This document shows positions 17,200 to 25,667 of a DNA stretch of 64,000 bases, piece after piece. The position numbers and the translations under genes are program-made. Under the pieces are notes generated by a model, which had not been told where the DNA came from, did not search any database, and was given only the letters and a program-made list of their open reading frames with translations. Source of the stretch: JADFDG01 sp965232985. GTDB taxonomy: Bacteria; Pseudomonadota; Gammaproteobacteria; Pseudomonadales; JADFDG01. Every line of letters starts with the position of its first letter. The first letter of the stretch is position 1. The stretch lies in the NCBI GenBank assembly GCA_965232985.1, contig CBDDRC010000042.1, positions 248,001-312,000 on the forward strand, in the 5' to 3' direction.

Positions 17200-17224
17200 C
17201 GCGGGAAATGCCTTGGATGCGCAA

Positions 17225-18232
17225 TCAAACCGCCAGCATCTCGACGCGAAAACCGCGCTTTTTCAGGCCGTTGCCCACGGCAAACAGATAGGCCGAATCA
17301 GCCGTACCGGCAAACAGCGGAAAGATCTCGCGGCCAAGCCGCGTGAACGGATATGCCGCCAATGCCAGCTCCTCGCCGACGCCTTGGATGAGCAACGCTT
17401 TCGCATGGCAATGCAACCTCGCGCTGAACCCGCTGGCGGCAACCGTCCGCAGTGTTACCGAAGCATCAATGCCGTCTTCAATCAGACCCATCTCAGCCAG
17501 TTGCGCAAACATCGGCGCGTGGATGTCCTCCTTGAAGTAACCTGCGGCCTCGCGACAAATGAACCCGCCGAGATCAAGGCGCGCCACGAAACGGATGGTT
17601 TCGACATCGGCTCGCGACAGGGTTGCCAGCCAGGTCAAGGTTCGCAGGCTGTGGCTGCCGGGCTGTCGCACTTCGTCCACCAGCACTCGGGCCCACAAAT
17701 CCTGGAAGTCCGTGGCGACAGCGCGCGCTGCCGACTCCTGCCAGCGCAGCAACCAGTCGGCGTCGACTGGTTGCTCGGATAAAGTGGAAAAATCCAGCGT
17801 TTCCGCAATTACCTCTGCCCGCAGGCCGATCCGACGGACATTCAGCGCATGGCGCAGCGCCCCGATATCGGCATCAAGACGAATCCGACGCAACGCCGCC
17901 GCTGTGTCGGGGACTTCGAGTTCCGAAGCCGGATCGATCTCCTGCACCTCGATGATCGCGTTCATGCGGATACGCGACAGGAGAGCCGAATTATCGGCAT
18001 CGACGACTTCGCCGGCACGATTGAATATCTTGCGGCCGGCATGCAGGTCATCAAGCTCGGCCAGCATGATGCTGATCGCCTTCAACTCGGCATCCCGAAC
18101 CCGAGCCCGATCACCCGAGCGCTGCCGTGATCGCCACGGCGCAAGAACGGCGTGGTCACCGCCACCGAATAATGTCTGCCAGAGCTTGTCGGTCAGCTTC
18201 GTCCGTTGCGCGGCGATATCCGGTTTAGCCAT
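17225..18232 (-). CDS. DUF2806 domain-containing protein
   Basis: This is a soluble protein of 335 residues with no signal peptide or membrane helix. The central part carries the DUF2806 signature DFQDLWARVLVDEVRQPGSHSLRTLTWLATLS (landmarks: LWARVLVDEV and GSHSLRTL near residues 190-215), followed by a region around MGLIEDG that may be a small winged helix. No function is known for the family; members are scattered among accessory genes of proteobacteria. The ATG at 18232 has GAGG 5-8 bp upstream. The neighbours give no functional hint, and it appears monocistronic. Confidence 0.7.
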   Translation of the reverse strand: MAKPDIAAQRTKLTDKLWQTLFGGGDHAVLAPWRSRQRSGDRARVRDAELKAISIMLAELDDLHAGRKIFNRAGEVVDADNSALLSRIRMNAIIEVQEIDPASELEVPDTAAALRRIRLDADIGALRHALNVRRIGLRAEVIAETLDFSTLSEQPVDADWLLRWQESAARAVATDFQDLWARVLVDEVRQPGSHSLRTLTWLATLSRADVETIRFVARLDLGGFICREAAGYFKEDIHAPMFAQLAEMGLIEDGIDASVTLRTVAASGFSARLHCHAKALLIQGVGEELALAAYPFTRLGREIFPLFAGTADSAYLFAVGNGLKKRGFRVEMLAV

Positions 18233-18395
18233 GGGAACCTCGACGCCAACAAGCCAACGAACCCGGTAATTCGATAAGCCTAGCATGACTGCGCAAGGCG
18301 GCCGCGAGCGCCCGGGCGTGAACATCGGCGCGTTTGGCCACTGGGGCCAAACCGCTTAGAATGATTACCGTTTCAATATCGCCCCGGATATCGGC

Positions 18396-18686
18396 ATGCG
18401 CAAAGACAAAAAACAGATCATCGGCGAGGAACTCTCGGACGAGCAAATTCGCCGCCATCTCGACGCCGAACCGCCACTCGGAGTTGCCCGCGACTTCCAC
18501 ACCCTTGAGCGTGCCTATCGTGGTTTGCGAGCACAGGATTTCGAGCGCTTTCTGCAGTTCTTCGTGGCCGCAGGCCGCGATGTCAATGCGGCGGACTCCC
18601 GCGGCCGCACGCTCGCCGCAATACTGGCAACCCACGCCAACGGCAGCGACTATATCGCCGCCCTAGCCCGCGTCGGCGGCCACTGA
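18396..18686 (+). CDS. PA4642-family small protein
   Basis: This 96-residue protein starts MRKDKKQIIGEELSDEQI and contains RAYRGLRAQDFERFLQFFVAAG, closely resembling the Pseudomonas PA4642 family of unknown function. The C-terminal ADSRGRTLAAILATH has an ankyrin-like look. It is soluble and probably all-helical. Its last 24 bases overlap, tail to tail, the end of the diguanylate cyclase gene on the other strand. Confidence 0.85.
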   Translation: MRKDKKQIIGEELSDEQIRRHLDAEPPLGVARDFHTLERAYRGLRAQDFERFLQFFVAAGRDVNAADSRGRTLAAILATHANGSDYIAALARVGGH

Positions 18687-19922
18687 GCGTAACGGGCCCC
18701 GCGCGACCTCAACTCGATTGCGCCCATTGCGCTTTGCCTCGTAGAGCGCCTCATCGGCCGCCGCCAGCAAGTCGCGCGGTTCCGTCAACGGCGATGACGG
18801 CGCCGCGCACGCAACACCCACGCTGGCGGTGACCACATCGGCCACTTGCGATGTACGATGCGGAATCCGGTAAGCCGCCAGATCCCGCACCAACCGCCAG
18901 CCGATTTCCTCGGCATCTTCAATGGTGGTCGCCGGCAGAATCATCACAAATTCCTCACCGCCATAGCGGGCAGCAAGATCGCCGGAGCGCTGCGTGTGTG
19001 CGCGCAAAACCGAACCAACGACGATAAGGCAATCGTCGCCAGCCTGATGCCCATAGGTGTCGTTGTAGCTCTTGAAAAAATCGAGATCGATCAACAACAG
19101 GCTGATGGGATAGCCGCCGCGCCGCGCACGATTCCATTCTGCGGCCAGTTGCTGGTCGAAGTGACGACGATTGGCAATCCCGGTGAGACCATCCTGATCG
19201 ACCAATGCCTGCAACTGCTGGTTGGCCCGCTCAAGCTCTCGCTGCTTGAGTGCAAGCAGGCGGCCATGCAGGAACTGCTGCCGCGCAGCGTGCTCGACAC
19301 GGTAGCCCGCGAACAGTGCCATGAACGATCCCATCAGGTAGAAGATGGTATAAGTCGCAACGATTTCCGGCCCCTGGGGGCGCAGGTCCGCAACGAACCT
19401 GAAGTAGAACATGCCGATGATGGCGAGCAGGCCAAATGCCAGCCAGAACCGCAAATGCAACACGATGCCGGCAAACACCGCGACGAGAATCATCCCGGGC
19501 GAATAGGTCATCACGATGCGCTCGTCACCAAGCCACATCAGTCCGAATAAAAGGCCGGCCAACACCAAGGTAAATGCTGCAAGAGAAAGTTGTTGCCAGG
19601 CAGGAAACCAGCGCGTCCTGCTGAATAGCACCAACAAACCCGCCAGCGGACTGACGATGCCGTAACGCAACAACAATGCCTTGTCGATTGCACTGTGCAC
19701 AAAGAATGTATCGAGCAGGCCGGCGGCCAACAGACCAAAAAAAGCGAACGTTACAACACGCTGCCGATAGGGGAGGTAGCGCAGCGAAAAATCGTTGGTG
19801 AATTCACGCTCAAGATCACGAGGAAAACGCAACAGACGATGGCCTGAAGAACCCAAACGCTCAAGCCGGATCATCTCATGGTCGTGCGCCTGGCCGGTTT
19901 CTGCCTGCAGGTTTGCCATCAT
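18663..19922 (-). CDS. Membrane-bound diguanylate cyclase (GGDEF protein)
   Basis: The 419-residue protein starts at the ATG at 19922 (MMANLQAETG). About six transmembrane helices span residues 50-235, forming an unclassified membrane sensor. A short coiled-coil (LKQRELERANQQLQALVDQDGLTG) leads to the GGDEF domain. Its active site is RYGGEEF, a functional variant, and the product-inhibition I-site RSGD lies exactly five residues before it. The enzyme should therefore make cyclic di-GMP and be feedback-inhibited. A longer in-frame extension upstream is possible but lacks domain support. The ligand sensed is unknown. Confidence 0.92.
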   Translation of the reverse strand: MMANLQAETGQAHDHEMIRLERLGSSGHRLLRFPRDLEREFTNDFSLRYLPYRQRVVTFAFFGLLAAGLLDTFFVHSAIDKALLLRYGIVSPLAGLLVLFSRTRWFPAWQQLSLAAFTLVLAGLLFGLMWLGDERIVMTYSPGMILVAVFAGIVLHLRFWLAFGLLAIIGMFYFRFVADLRPQGPEIVATYTIFYLMGSFMALFAGYRVEHAARQQFLHGRLLALKQRELERANQQLQALVDQDGLTGIANRRHFDQQLAAEWNRARRGGYPISLLLIDLDFFKSYNDTYGHQAGDDCLIVVGSVLRAHTQRSGDLAARYGGEEFVMILPATTIEDAEEIGWRLVRDLAAYRIPHRTSQVADVVTASVGVACAAPSSPLTEPRDLLAAADEALYEAKRNGRNRVEVARGPLRSVAADAG

Positions 19923-20224
19923 GTTGTGTAACCAATCCTCTGAACTGGCGGCCCACCTTGTAGCACGGATGCCTGCAGGCACCCCGAAGACCACCCGCAA
20001 TCGACGCCCGCAGTGGCGGCCCGGCAAGCAGTGGCGGGTTGATAGTAGGCTGTGGTGGTTTGCTTGGCTATCAGTGCCATTCCTGCACGCCCGCTGCGCA
20101 CCGATCACGCCAACATTGACGATGCCCTGCGCGTCCGCTATGACTGCGACGGCATAGTACTGATCTGCATCACGCAGGCAACGTGGCCCCATGGCCATGC
20201 AGGCAACTTGAGGCAACCACTCCC
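19923..20224. other. Divergent intergenic region between GGDEF and methyltransferase genes
   Basis: The 302 bases between the two divergent genes hold one good promoter for the methyltransferase (listed separately). The minus-strand frame of the GGDEF gene stays open through this region, but the translation is unlike any domain and Cys/Arg-rich. I see no RNA gene or repeat. Confidence 0.5.
20116..20144 (+). promoter_or_regulatory. Probable sigma-70 promoter of the methyltransferase gene
   Basis: TTGACG (20116-20121), an exact 17-bp spacer and TATGAC (20139-20144) predict a start near 20151 and a leader of about 74 bases before the ATG at 20225. Confidence 0.6.
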
Positions 20225-20839
20225 ATGAGCTTCTACGAAGATCACGTATTTCCGGTGTTCCTGAACATCGCCACCCGGCCGTTCCGCAGTGATCGCGAGC
20301 GGTTAATTGGGCAGGCTACCGGCCGCGTTCTTGAAATCGGCATCGGCACCGGCGCCAATCTGCCGTTCTACACATCCGCCGCCACCGAGGTGGTCGGGCT
20401 CGAACCATCGCAGGCCATGCTTGCGGATGCCGAGCGCCTCGCGGCCGGGCTGGGCGGAAAAACCCGCTTCACGTTCGTGGTCGGTGGTGCGGAGGCGCTG
20501 CCCTTCCCCGATCAGAGTTTCGACACCGTCATCGCCTGCCTCGTGTTCTGCACGATTCCCGATACCCCGTCTTCGGCGCGCGAGGCATTCCGCGTACTTA
20601 AGCCCGGCGGCCAGTTCCTGTTCTTCGAACATGTGGCGCATCCCGATGCCGGCGTACGCCGCTGGCAGGACCGGCTGAATCCGATCTGGAAAAAACTTGC
20701 CTGCGGCTGCCACCTCAACCGCGACACGGCAGCAACCTTCCGCGACGCAGGGTTCCAGTTCGTCGACTTCGAGGCGTTTGCACACCCGAAGGTACCGGCC
20801 CTCGCCGGCGCCATCATTCGCGGCCGGGCCAAACGCTGA
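20225..20839 (+). CDS. Class I SAM-dependent methyltransferase, METTL7-like
   Basis: The 204-residue protein has motif I VLEIGIGTGANLPFY near residue 37, the acidic loop VVGLEPS, motif II FDTVIACLVFCTIPD and the late motif LKPGGQFLFFEHVAHPD. This order and the C-terminal HLNRDTAATFRDAGF match the UbiE/METTL7-like group of small-molecule or lipid/thiol methyltransferases. There is no signal peptide. Substrate unknown. It has its own promoter and is followed by the CsoR-like gene under a separate promoter. Confidence 0.85.
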   Translation: MSFYEDHVFPVFLNIATRPFRSDRERLIGQATGRVLEIGIGTGANLPFYTSAATEVVGLEPSQAMLADAERLAAGLGGKTRFTFVVGGAEALPFPDQSFDTVIACLVFCTIPDTPSSAREAFRVLKPGGQFLFFEHVAHPDAGVRRWQDRLNPIWKKLACGCHLNRDTAATFRDAGFQFVDFEAFAHPKVPALAGAIIRGRAKR

Positions 20840-20885
20840 CCGCACACGGCGATGCGACCACCCTCCTCACGGATTGCCGTCAGCG

Positions 20886-20914
20886 TTGACTGTATACCCT
20901 ACCCCGTATAGTAT
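20886..20914 (+). promoter_or_regulatory. Promoter with overlapping CsoR-type operator palindrome
   Basis: TTGACT (20886-20891), a 17-bp spacer and TAGTAT (20909-20914) form a good promoter for the repressor-DUF2892 pair. Inside the spacer lies an inverted repeat, TATAC (20893-20897) and GTATA (20906-20910), flanking the C-rich core CCTACCCC. A GC-tract core framed by TATAC/GTATA is the form of operators bound by CsoR/RcnR/CstR repressors, so autorepression is likely. Confidence 0.65.
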
Positions 20915-20945
20915 CTTCCCCGTATCGGCTGGCGGAAGGATCAAC

Positions 20946-21218
20946 ATGCAAGGCCATGACGAGAAAACCAAAACGAACGTTACCCATCGCCTGTCACGCG
21001 TCGAAGGCCAGATCCGTGGCATTCGGCGGCTCATCGACGAAGACGCCGGGTGCGACAAGATAGCCCAACAGATGGCGGCAGCACGCAAGGCACTCGACAA
21101 GGCGTTCCACGAAATGCTGGCCTGCATGATCGAGCAGGATGTGTTGTCAAACCGTGGCACAAGCGACTCCGAGGCCAGCATGGCCCATATTCGCGATTTG
21201 CTGAGCAAGTACGCCTGA
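20946..21218 (+). CDS. CsoR/FrmR-family (DUF156) transcriptional repressor
   Basis: The 90-residue all-helical protein starts at the ATG at 20946, with GGAAGGA just upstream. VTHRLSRVEGQIRGIRRLI is the family signature. The first thiolate (Cys near residue 38, in GCDKIAQQM) is present. However, the usual His-x3-Cys of the copper sensor CsoR is missing at the aligned positions: the second Cys lies in EMLACMIEQD, about 24 residues after the first and about one position from the normal metal-ligand His. It could thus sense persulfide, aldehyde or another thiol-reactive signal. The partner DUF2892 gene favours a sulfur role (inference). Confidence 0.88.
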   Translation: MQGHDEKTKTNVTHRLSRVEGQIRGIRRLIDEDAGCDKIAQQMAAARKALDKAFHEMLACMIEQDVLSNRGTSDSEASMAHIRDLLSKYA

Positions 21219-21256
21219 GGGCGACAATTGAGAACCCGGGACGAGGAGCAAACACC

Positions 21257-21484
21257 ATGAACATGACCGTCAACCAGGGCCTGCGCATGATGGCCGGCTT
21301 TTTTACGCTGCTGAGCCTTGCTCTGGGCTGGTATGTCAGCCCCTACTTTTTCCTGTTCACCGCGTTCGTCGGCCTTAACCAGTTGCAGAGCGCATTCAGT
21401 GGCTGGTGCCCGGCCATGTGGATGCTCGAAAAAGCGGGTTTCCGCAAGGAAGTGCCTGTCGATGGTGCCGCCGGCGGCAATTGA
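21257..21484 (+). CDS. DUF2892 (YgaP-like) inner-membrane protein
   Basis: The 75-residue protein holds two hydrophobic helices (MMAGFFTLLSLALGWYVSP and YFFLFTAFVGLNQLQSAF) followed by GWCPAMWMLEKAGFRKE. This matches the DUF2892 transmembrane module found alone or fused to rhodanese in YgaP. The Cys-Pro in the segment after helix 2 is conserved in the family. A GAGGAG site precedes the ATG at 21257. It lies 38 bp after the CsoR-like gene and is probably its regulated target. Confidence 0.85.
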   Translation: MNMTVNQGLRMMAGFFTLLSLALGWYVSPYFFLFTAFVGLNQLQSAFSGWCPAMWMLEKAGFRKEVPVDGAAGGN

Positions 21485-21495
21485 GCACAGCAGCC

Positions 21496-22260
21496 TTACA
21501 GATCGACGAGGCGCTTGATCAGGTTGCGCGTCACGCGCACCGGCATTGCGCGCGTAAGTGGCCAAAGTATGCGCAACTGCAAGGTCACCTCACGGTGCAG
21601 TTGCGGCGACTGCACCAGCTTCCAGACATCCTGCGCAACCTGGGCAGGACTGATGTGCACCCCCGCCCGCTCCACCAGCGTCGAGCGGTACTGCTGTGAC
21701 GACACCATGTGCGTGTTGACGAAGGGCGGCGCCAGATCGCTAACCCGAATACCGTGCCGCTCCCACTCGATATCCAGCGCCTCGGTAATCGCCCGCACGG
21801 CATGCTTGGTGGCCGAGTAGGTGGCAAAAGTCGGAATACCGTAAGTAGCCGACGCTGAACTCATGTTGATCACATGTGCGCCCGGTGTCGCCTGTAAATA
21901 CGGGAAGGCCGCGTACAGACAGTTGAGGACACCCTTGATGTTGATGTCGACCTGCAGGTGTTGGTCGGCCAGCGGCATTTCCTCGAACAATCCGATCCGC
22001 AGCACGCCTGCATTGTTGTGCAAGACGTGCAACTGCCCGCCGGTTGTGGCCGTGAAAGCCGCCAGCGCAGCCGCAATCGACGCCGGGTCCACCACGTCCA
22101 TGACATGCGTCGATGCCATGGTGCCGATTGTCCGCGCCAGATCGGCAAGACCGGCCTCGTCGCGATCGGCAAGACCAACACGCCAACCATTGCGGGCGAA
22201 AAGCAGCGCCGTTTCGCGGCCAATGCCAGCCGCTGCGCCGGTGATGAATATTGCCTTCAT
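21496..22260 (-). CDS. Short-chain dehydrogenase/reductase (SDR)
   Basis: The 254-residue classical SDR has TGAAAGIGRE (TGxxxGxG) at the start, the NNAG motif (LHNNAGVLRIG), catalytic Ser in INMSSASATYG and YSATKHA (YxxxK). Cofactor preference may be NAD(H), given the Asp in GLADRDE. The C-terminus ends in LLWPLTRAMPV-like hydrophobic stretches, suggesting membrane association. Oxidoreductase substrate unknown. AGGAAC lies upstream of the ATG at 22260. It is convergent with the DUF2892 gene and divergent from proS. Confidence 0.9.
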   Translation of the reverse strand: MKAIFITGAAAGIGRETALLFARNGWRVGLADRDEAGLADLARTIGTMASTHVMDVVDPASIAAALAAFTATTGGQLHVLHNNAGVLRIGLFEEMPLADQHLQVDINIKGVLNCLYAAFPYLQATPGAHVINMSSASATYGIPTFATYSATKHAVRAITEALDIEWERHGIRVSDLAPPFVNTHMVSSQQYRSTLVERAGVHISPAQVAQDVWKLVQSPQLHREVTLQLRILWPLTRAMPVRVTRNLIKRLVDL

Positions 22261-22447
22261 GTTCCTGTCCTCGTTGCGGGCCACACATAGTTGCCGGTCG
22301 TGCGTGCGTCGCTCGGTGTCATCGCGATTTCCTCGTCAGCGGGTCTTTATACCGCAAATCCGGCTGTCCGCGTCAGCACGCTGTACGCCCGCAGGCGCCC
22401 CACCTACAATCCCTGATCTTTCCCGCACATTCCGACAGCTCACTGCC

Positions 22448-24181
22448 ATGCGCACCAGCCAGTTCCTGCTCGCCACCGTTCGCGAAACGCCTGCCGACGC
22501 CGTCGTCGTCAGCCATCAACTGATGCAGCGTGCCGGCATGATCCGCAAGCTCGCCTCGGGTCTGTACAGCTGGCTGCCGCTGGGGTTACGCGTGCTGCGC
22601 AAGGTCGAACGCATCGTCCGCGAAGAGATGGATCGCGCCGGCGCCCAGGAAGTGCTGATGCCGGTCGTGCAGCCGCTGGAACTGTGGCAGGAATCCGGGC
22701 GCGAACAGGGCTATGGCCCGGAATTGCTGCGCTTCAAGGATCGCCACGGCAACGCCTTCGCACTTGGCCCGACGCATGAGGAAGTCATCACGGATCTGGT
22801 GCGCAACGAGCTGCAGAGCTACAAGCAATTGCCAGTGAATTTTTACCAAATCCAGACCAAGTTCCGCGACGAAACGCGACCCCGTTTTGGCGTGATGCGC
22901 GCCCGCGAGTTCATCATGAAGGACGCATATTCTTTTCATGTCGACCAGGCAAGCCTGCAGAAAACCTATGATGTGATGTACGCAACCTATTGCCGCATTT
23001 TCGATCGTCTCGGCCTTGACTACCGTCCGGTACTGGCCGACACCGGTTCGATCGGCGGTACCGGTTCGCACGAATTCCATGTGCTTGCCGCTTCCGGCGA
23101 GGACGCAATCGCATTTTCCGACACCAGCAATTTCGCCGCCAACATCGAACTGGCTGAAGCCCTGTCACCCGTCGGCGCGCGCGCCGCCGCCACGCAGCCA
23201 AAAACGCAGGTTGCGACGCCGGGCCAGCACAGCATCGAAGATATCTGCGCGTTTCTGGGCGTGTCTGCCAACCGCGTTGCCAAAACGCTCGTTGTGCGCG
23301 GCGCATCCGCTGAAAAAGGCCAGCCAACGCTGGTCGCGCTGGTGCTGCGCGGCGACCACGAACTCAATGTCGTCAAAGCGGAAAAACTGCACGGCGTGGC
23401 GTCACCACTTGAATTTGCCACCGATGCCGAAATCCGTACCGCGCTGGGCGCCGGCACCGGCTCGCTCGGCCCGGTCGAGCTGCCGATACCAGTCTATGTC
23501 GACCGCAGTGCCGCACATCTTGCCGACTTCATCTGCGGTGCCAACGCAGACGGCTGCCACCTGACGGGCGTGAACTGGGATCGCGATGTCACGCCAACCG
23601 CCATTGTCGATATCCGCAATGTTGTCGAAGGCGATCCGTCGCCGGATGGCCAAGGATCAATCGTCATCAAGCGTGGTATCGAAGTCGGCCATATCTTCCA
23701 GCTCGGCGAGAAATATTCCGCTGCGCTCAAAGCGACAGTGCTCGGCGAAGACGGCCGGCCCGTAGTGATGCCGATGGGTTGCTACGGGATCGGCGTATCG
23801 CGGGTGGTCGCGGCTGCCATTGAACAGAACAATGACGCCAACGGCATCATCTGGCCGGATGCCCTCGCACCCTACGAAATCTGCATCGTGCCAACCAATA
23901 TCAAAAAGAGCGAACGGGAGCGCGCAACAGCGGAGCGCCTGTACGCTGCCCTGACGGAGCTCGGTTACGAGGTGCTGTTCGATGACCGCGAGAAGGAACG
24001 TGTCGGCGTGAAGTTCAGCGACATGGAACTGATCGGTATCCCGCACCGCATTGTGGTCAGCGAGAAAGGCATTGATGCCGGCACTTTCGAGTACAGGAAT
24101 CGACGCAGCGGTGAGCTAACACACGTGCCAGTCGCCGACATCGGCGACTTCCTCGCTGCAGTAGTCCGGCGCCGCAACTGA
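22448..24181 (+). CDS. proS: Prolyl-tRNA synthetase ProS
   Basis: This 577-residue bacterial-type class II enzyme starts MRTSQFLLATVRETPADA. Motif 2 lies in FRDETRPRFGVMRAREFIMKDAYSFH (landmark RPRFGVMRAREF), the editing insertion domain spans about residues 230-400 and removes mischarged alanine, and motif 3 is MGCYGIGVSRVVAAAIEQ. The C-terminal anticodon-binding domain is complete. The ATG at 22448 fits the family start; the frame stays open upstream but with no homologous residues. Confidence 0.98.
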   Translation: MRTSQFLLATVRETPADAVVVSHQLMQRAGMIRKLASGLYSWLPLGLRVLRKVERIVREEMDRAGAQEVLMPVVQPLELWQESGREQGYGPELLRFKDRHGNAFALGPTHEEVITDLVRNELQSYKQLPVNFYQIQTKFRDETRPRFGVMRAREFIMKDAYSFHVDQASLQKTYDVMYATYCRIFDRLGLDYRPVLADTGSIGGTGSHEFHVLAASGEDAIAFSDTSNFAANIELAEALSPVGARAAATQPKTQVATPGQHSIEDICAFLGVSANRVAKTLVVRGASAEKGQPTLVALVLRGDHELNVVKAEKLHGVASPLEFATDAEIRTALGAGTGSLGPVELPIPVYVDRSAAHLADFICGANADGCHLTGVNWDRDVTPTAIVDIRNVVEGDPSPDGQGSIVIKRGIEVGHIFQLGEKYSAALKATVLGEDGRPVVMPMGCYGIGVSRVVAAAIEQNNDANGIIWPDALAPYEICIVPTNIKKSERERATAERLYAALTELGYEVLFDDREKERVGVKFSDMELIGIPHRIVVSEKGIDAGTFEYRNRRSGELTHVPVADIGDFLAAVVRRRN

Positions 24182-24223
24182 GTACGCCGACAGGTTGGCG
24201 CGCAAGCGAGGTTCTGTGCGCCC

Positions 24224-25261
24224 TTATGTGTGCCGGCGCACTGCCAGCAACCCGACCATGTACTGATCGCCCTGCGGCGTGAGCTGCCAGGTCAGCTGGT
24301 TGCCTGGCCCCATGCCCGCACCCTTGCGGATATAACCCATGGCGCGGAAATGCATCTTGATGGTGTTGAACGACACCGGATTGATCACAATATCGCGCAC
24401 CGCATGGGCTTGCTTGTGCAGCTCGGCGACATCCTTCAGCGCGTTCTCGCCCAGCCGCGCGGCCAATGTTGCCCGCATCTGATCCTCGGTAACTTCGCTC
24501 ATCATGGTCGGGGCGAGGCAGGCAAACAGGGCATCCCAGGTCAGTTGCGTCTTCGCCTGGGAGACGATGCAGTTGCCCTTCACGTACACGTTGCACGCAT
24601 AAGAGACATTGGTCGGATCTGAACCCCGGGCCAGGGTTTCCGGCTTGACTGCCCGGCCGTTGGCCAACTGATCCATCTCCTTGCGCAAATCATCGAGCTG
24701 CTTGCGCAGGTCCTGATTCTCACGAGCCGCGTTCAGGTTCGCTACCTGACTCGCCCGCACCCAGCCCGGTGCCGGATGGGTCTTGACCAACTGGGCGAGC
24801 AGGCGCTGGACCCCACCCTTCAGGTCATCGGTCTGGCTCCATTGACGCACCAGGCTGCCGCGTGCCACCAGATCCTTGAAGTCACGCAGGCGGGCAACGC
24901 CCTCCGCAGTCCGCTCGCGCCTCTCGGCAACCAGACCTTCGGGGTGTTCGTGAATCAGTGACGCCATCGGCTTGCGCCTGGTTTGCGCGTAGATGAATTC
25001 CCGGTGCGTGTAGCTGATGCCGGTCGGCGCCAGGGTACCGTAGCGACCACCAATCAGGATGAGGTAGTAATCGCAATCATCGATCAGCGCCTTGACGCTG
25101 TTCCACTGCTCCGCACTGGCATTGCGCGGACACAAGTCCATGCCCACGGGAATACAGTCGGACGCAAGCAGCGCCTCCATGAGACGCTGCCGCTCTTCGC
25201 GCAGGTCGTCGCAGGTCGCGCTGACAAATACCTGATATTTTTTGTCGGTGTCGGTGCTCAC
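24224..25261 (-). CDS. DUF4062 (TIR-like) protein with coiled-coil and C-terminal winged-helix-like region
   Basis: The 345-residue protein uses a GTG start at 25261 with AAGG upstream. Residues 8-115 form a DUF4062 domain: YQVFVSATCDDLREERQRL, IPVGMDLCPR, DDCDYYLILIGGRYGTL and GISYTHREF. DUF4062 has a TIR-like fold and is often found at the N-terminus of NACHT/TPR proteins in defence or signalling. Residues 170-205 are a probable coiled-coil (LRKQLDDLRKEMDQL). The last 120 residues (AELHKQAHAVRDI ... LTWQLTPQGDQYM) resemble a winged helix. No NTPase module is present, so it could be a small sensor or effector; function unknown. It is isolated and convergent with proS. Confidence 0.75.
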   Translation of the reverse strand: MSTDTDKKYQVFVSATCDDLREERQRLMEALLASDCIPVGMDLCPRNASAEQWNSVKALIDDCDYYLILIGGRYGTLAPTGISYTHREFIYAQTRRKPMASLIHEHPEGLVAERRERTAEGVARLRDFKDLVARGSLVRQWSQTDDLKGGVQRLLAQLVKTHPAPGWVRASQVANLNAARENQDLRKQLDDLRKEMDQLANGRAVKPETLARGSDPTNVSYACNVYVKGNCIVSQAKTQLTWDALFACLAPTMMSEVTEDQMRATLAARLGENALKDVAELHKQAHAVRDIVINPVSFNTIKMHFRAMGYIRKGAGMGPGNQLTWQLTPQGDQYMVGLLAVRRHT

Positions 25262-25667
25262 AATCTGCCTTGTTCGCCGGCCACAAAAGAAAGAAAGATC
25301 CGAACCGCCGACTCGTCCGAACCAACCGGGCAGCCCGCGATTATAAACACAGGGTGAATTCGGTTCCCAGCGTGGTTAGCGGTTTGTTGCGGGGATTACC
25401 TATGCAATCCGTGCCAACCCGCAAAGGCCGGCACGCTTGCACGCCAAGGGTGCGCAGGCAACCCCGCCACGTCGCTCTGCCCTTGCCGGCGCCGCCGGCG
25501 CAGCCTGAGTTCGGCGCGAAACATCGACGCGCGCCACCATGAAATGGCCAGGAGGGATCAAGATCCGGATCAGCGTGAACAAAGGATCGACTGTCAGCGG
25601 CTGGCTACCCGCCGCGCACGCGAGGCATCCCGAGCCGGAGTGAACAGCACTGCTGTTGTTTGCCTTA
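25262..25667. other. Intergenic region between DUF4062 gene and beta-helix gene
   Basis: This 406-base gap separates two minus-strand genes. A perfect TATAAT at 25346-25341 (minus strand) lies about 80 bp before the DUF4062 start and is a candidate -10 element, but no convincing -35 is placed 16-18 bp upstream. The rest shows no RNA gene, repeat or clear terminator; short ORFs here look like chance. Confidence 0.45.

Noticed and set aside
25262..25667. Small ORFs in the gap between the DUF4062 and beta-helix genes
   Set aside because: No ribosome-binding site, low-complexity residues and no conserved motif.
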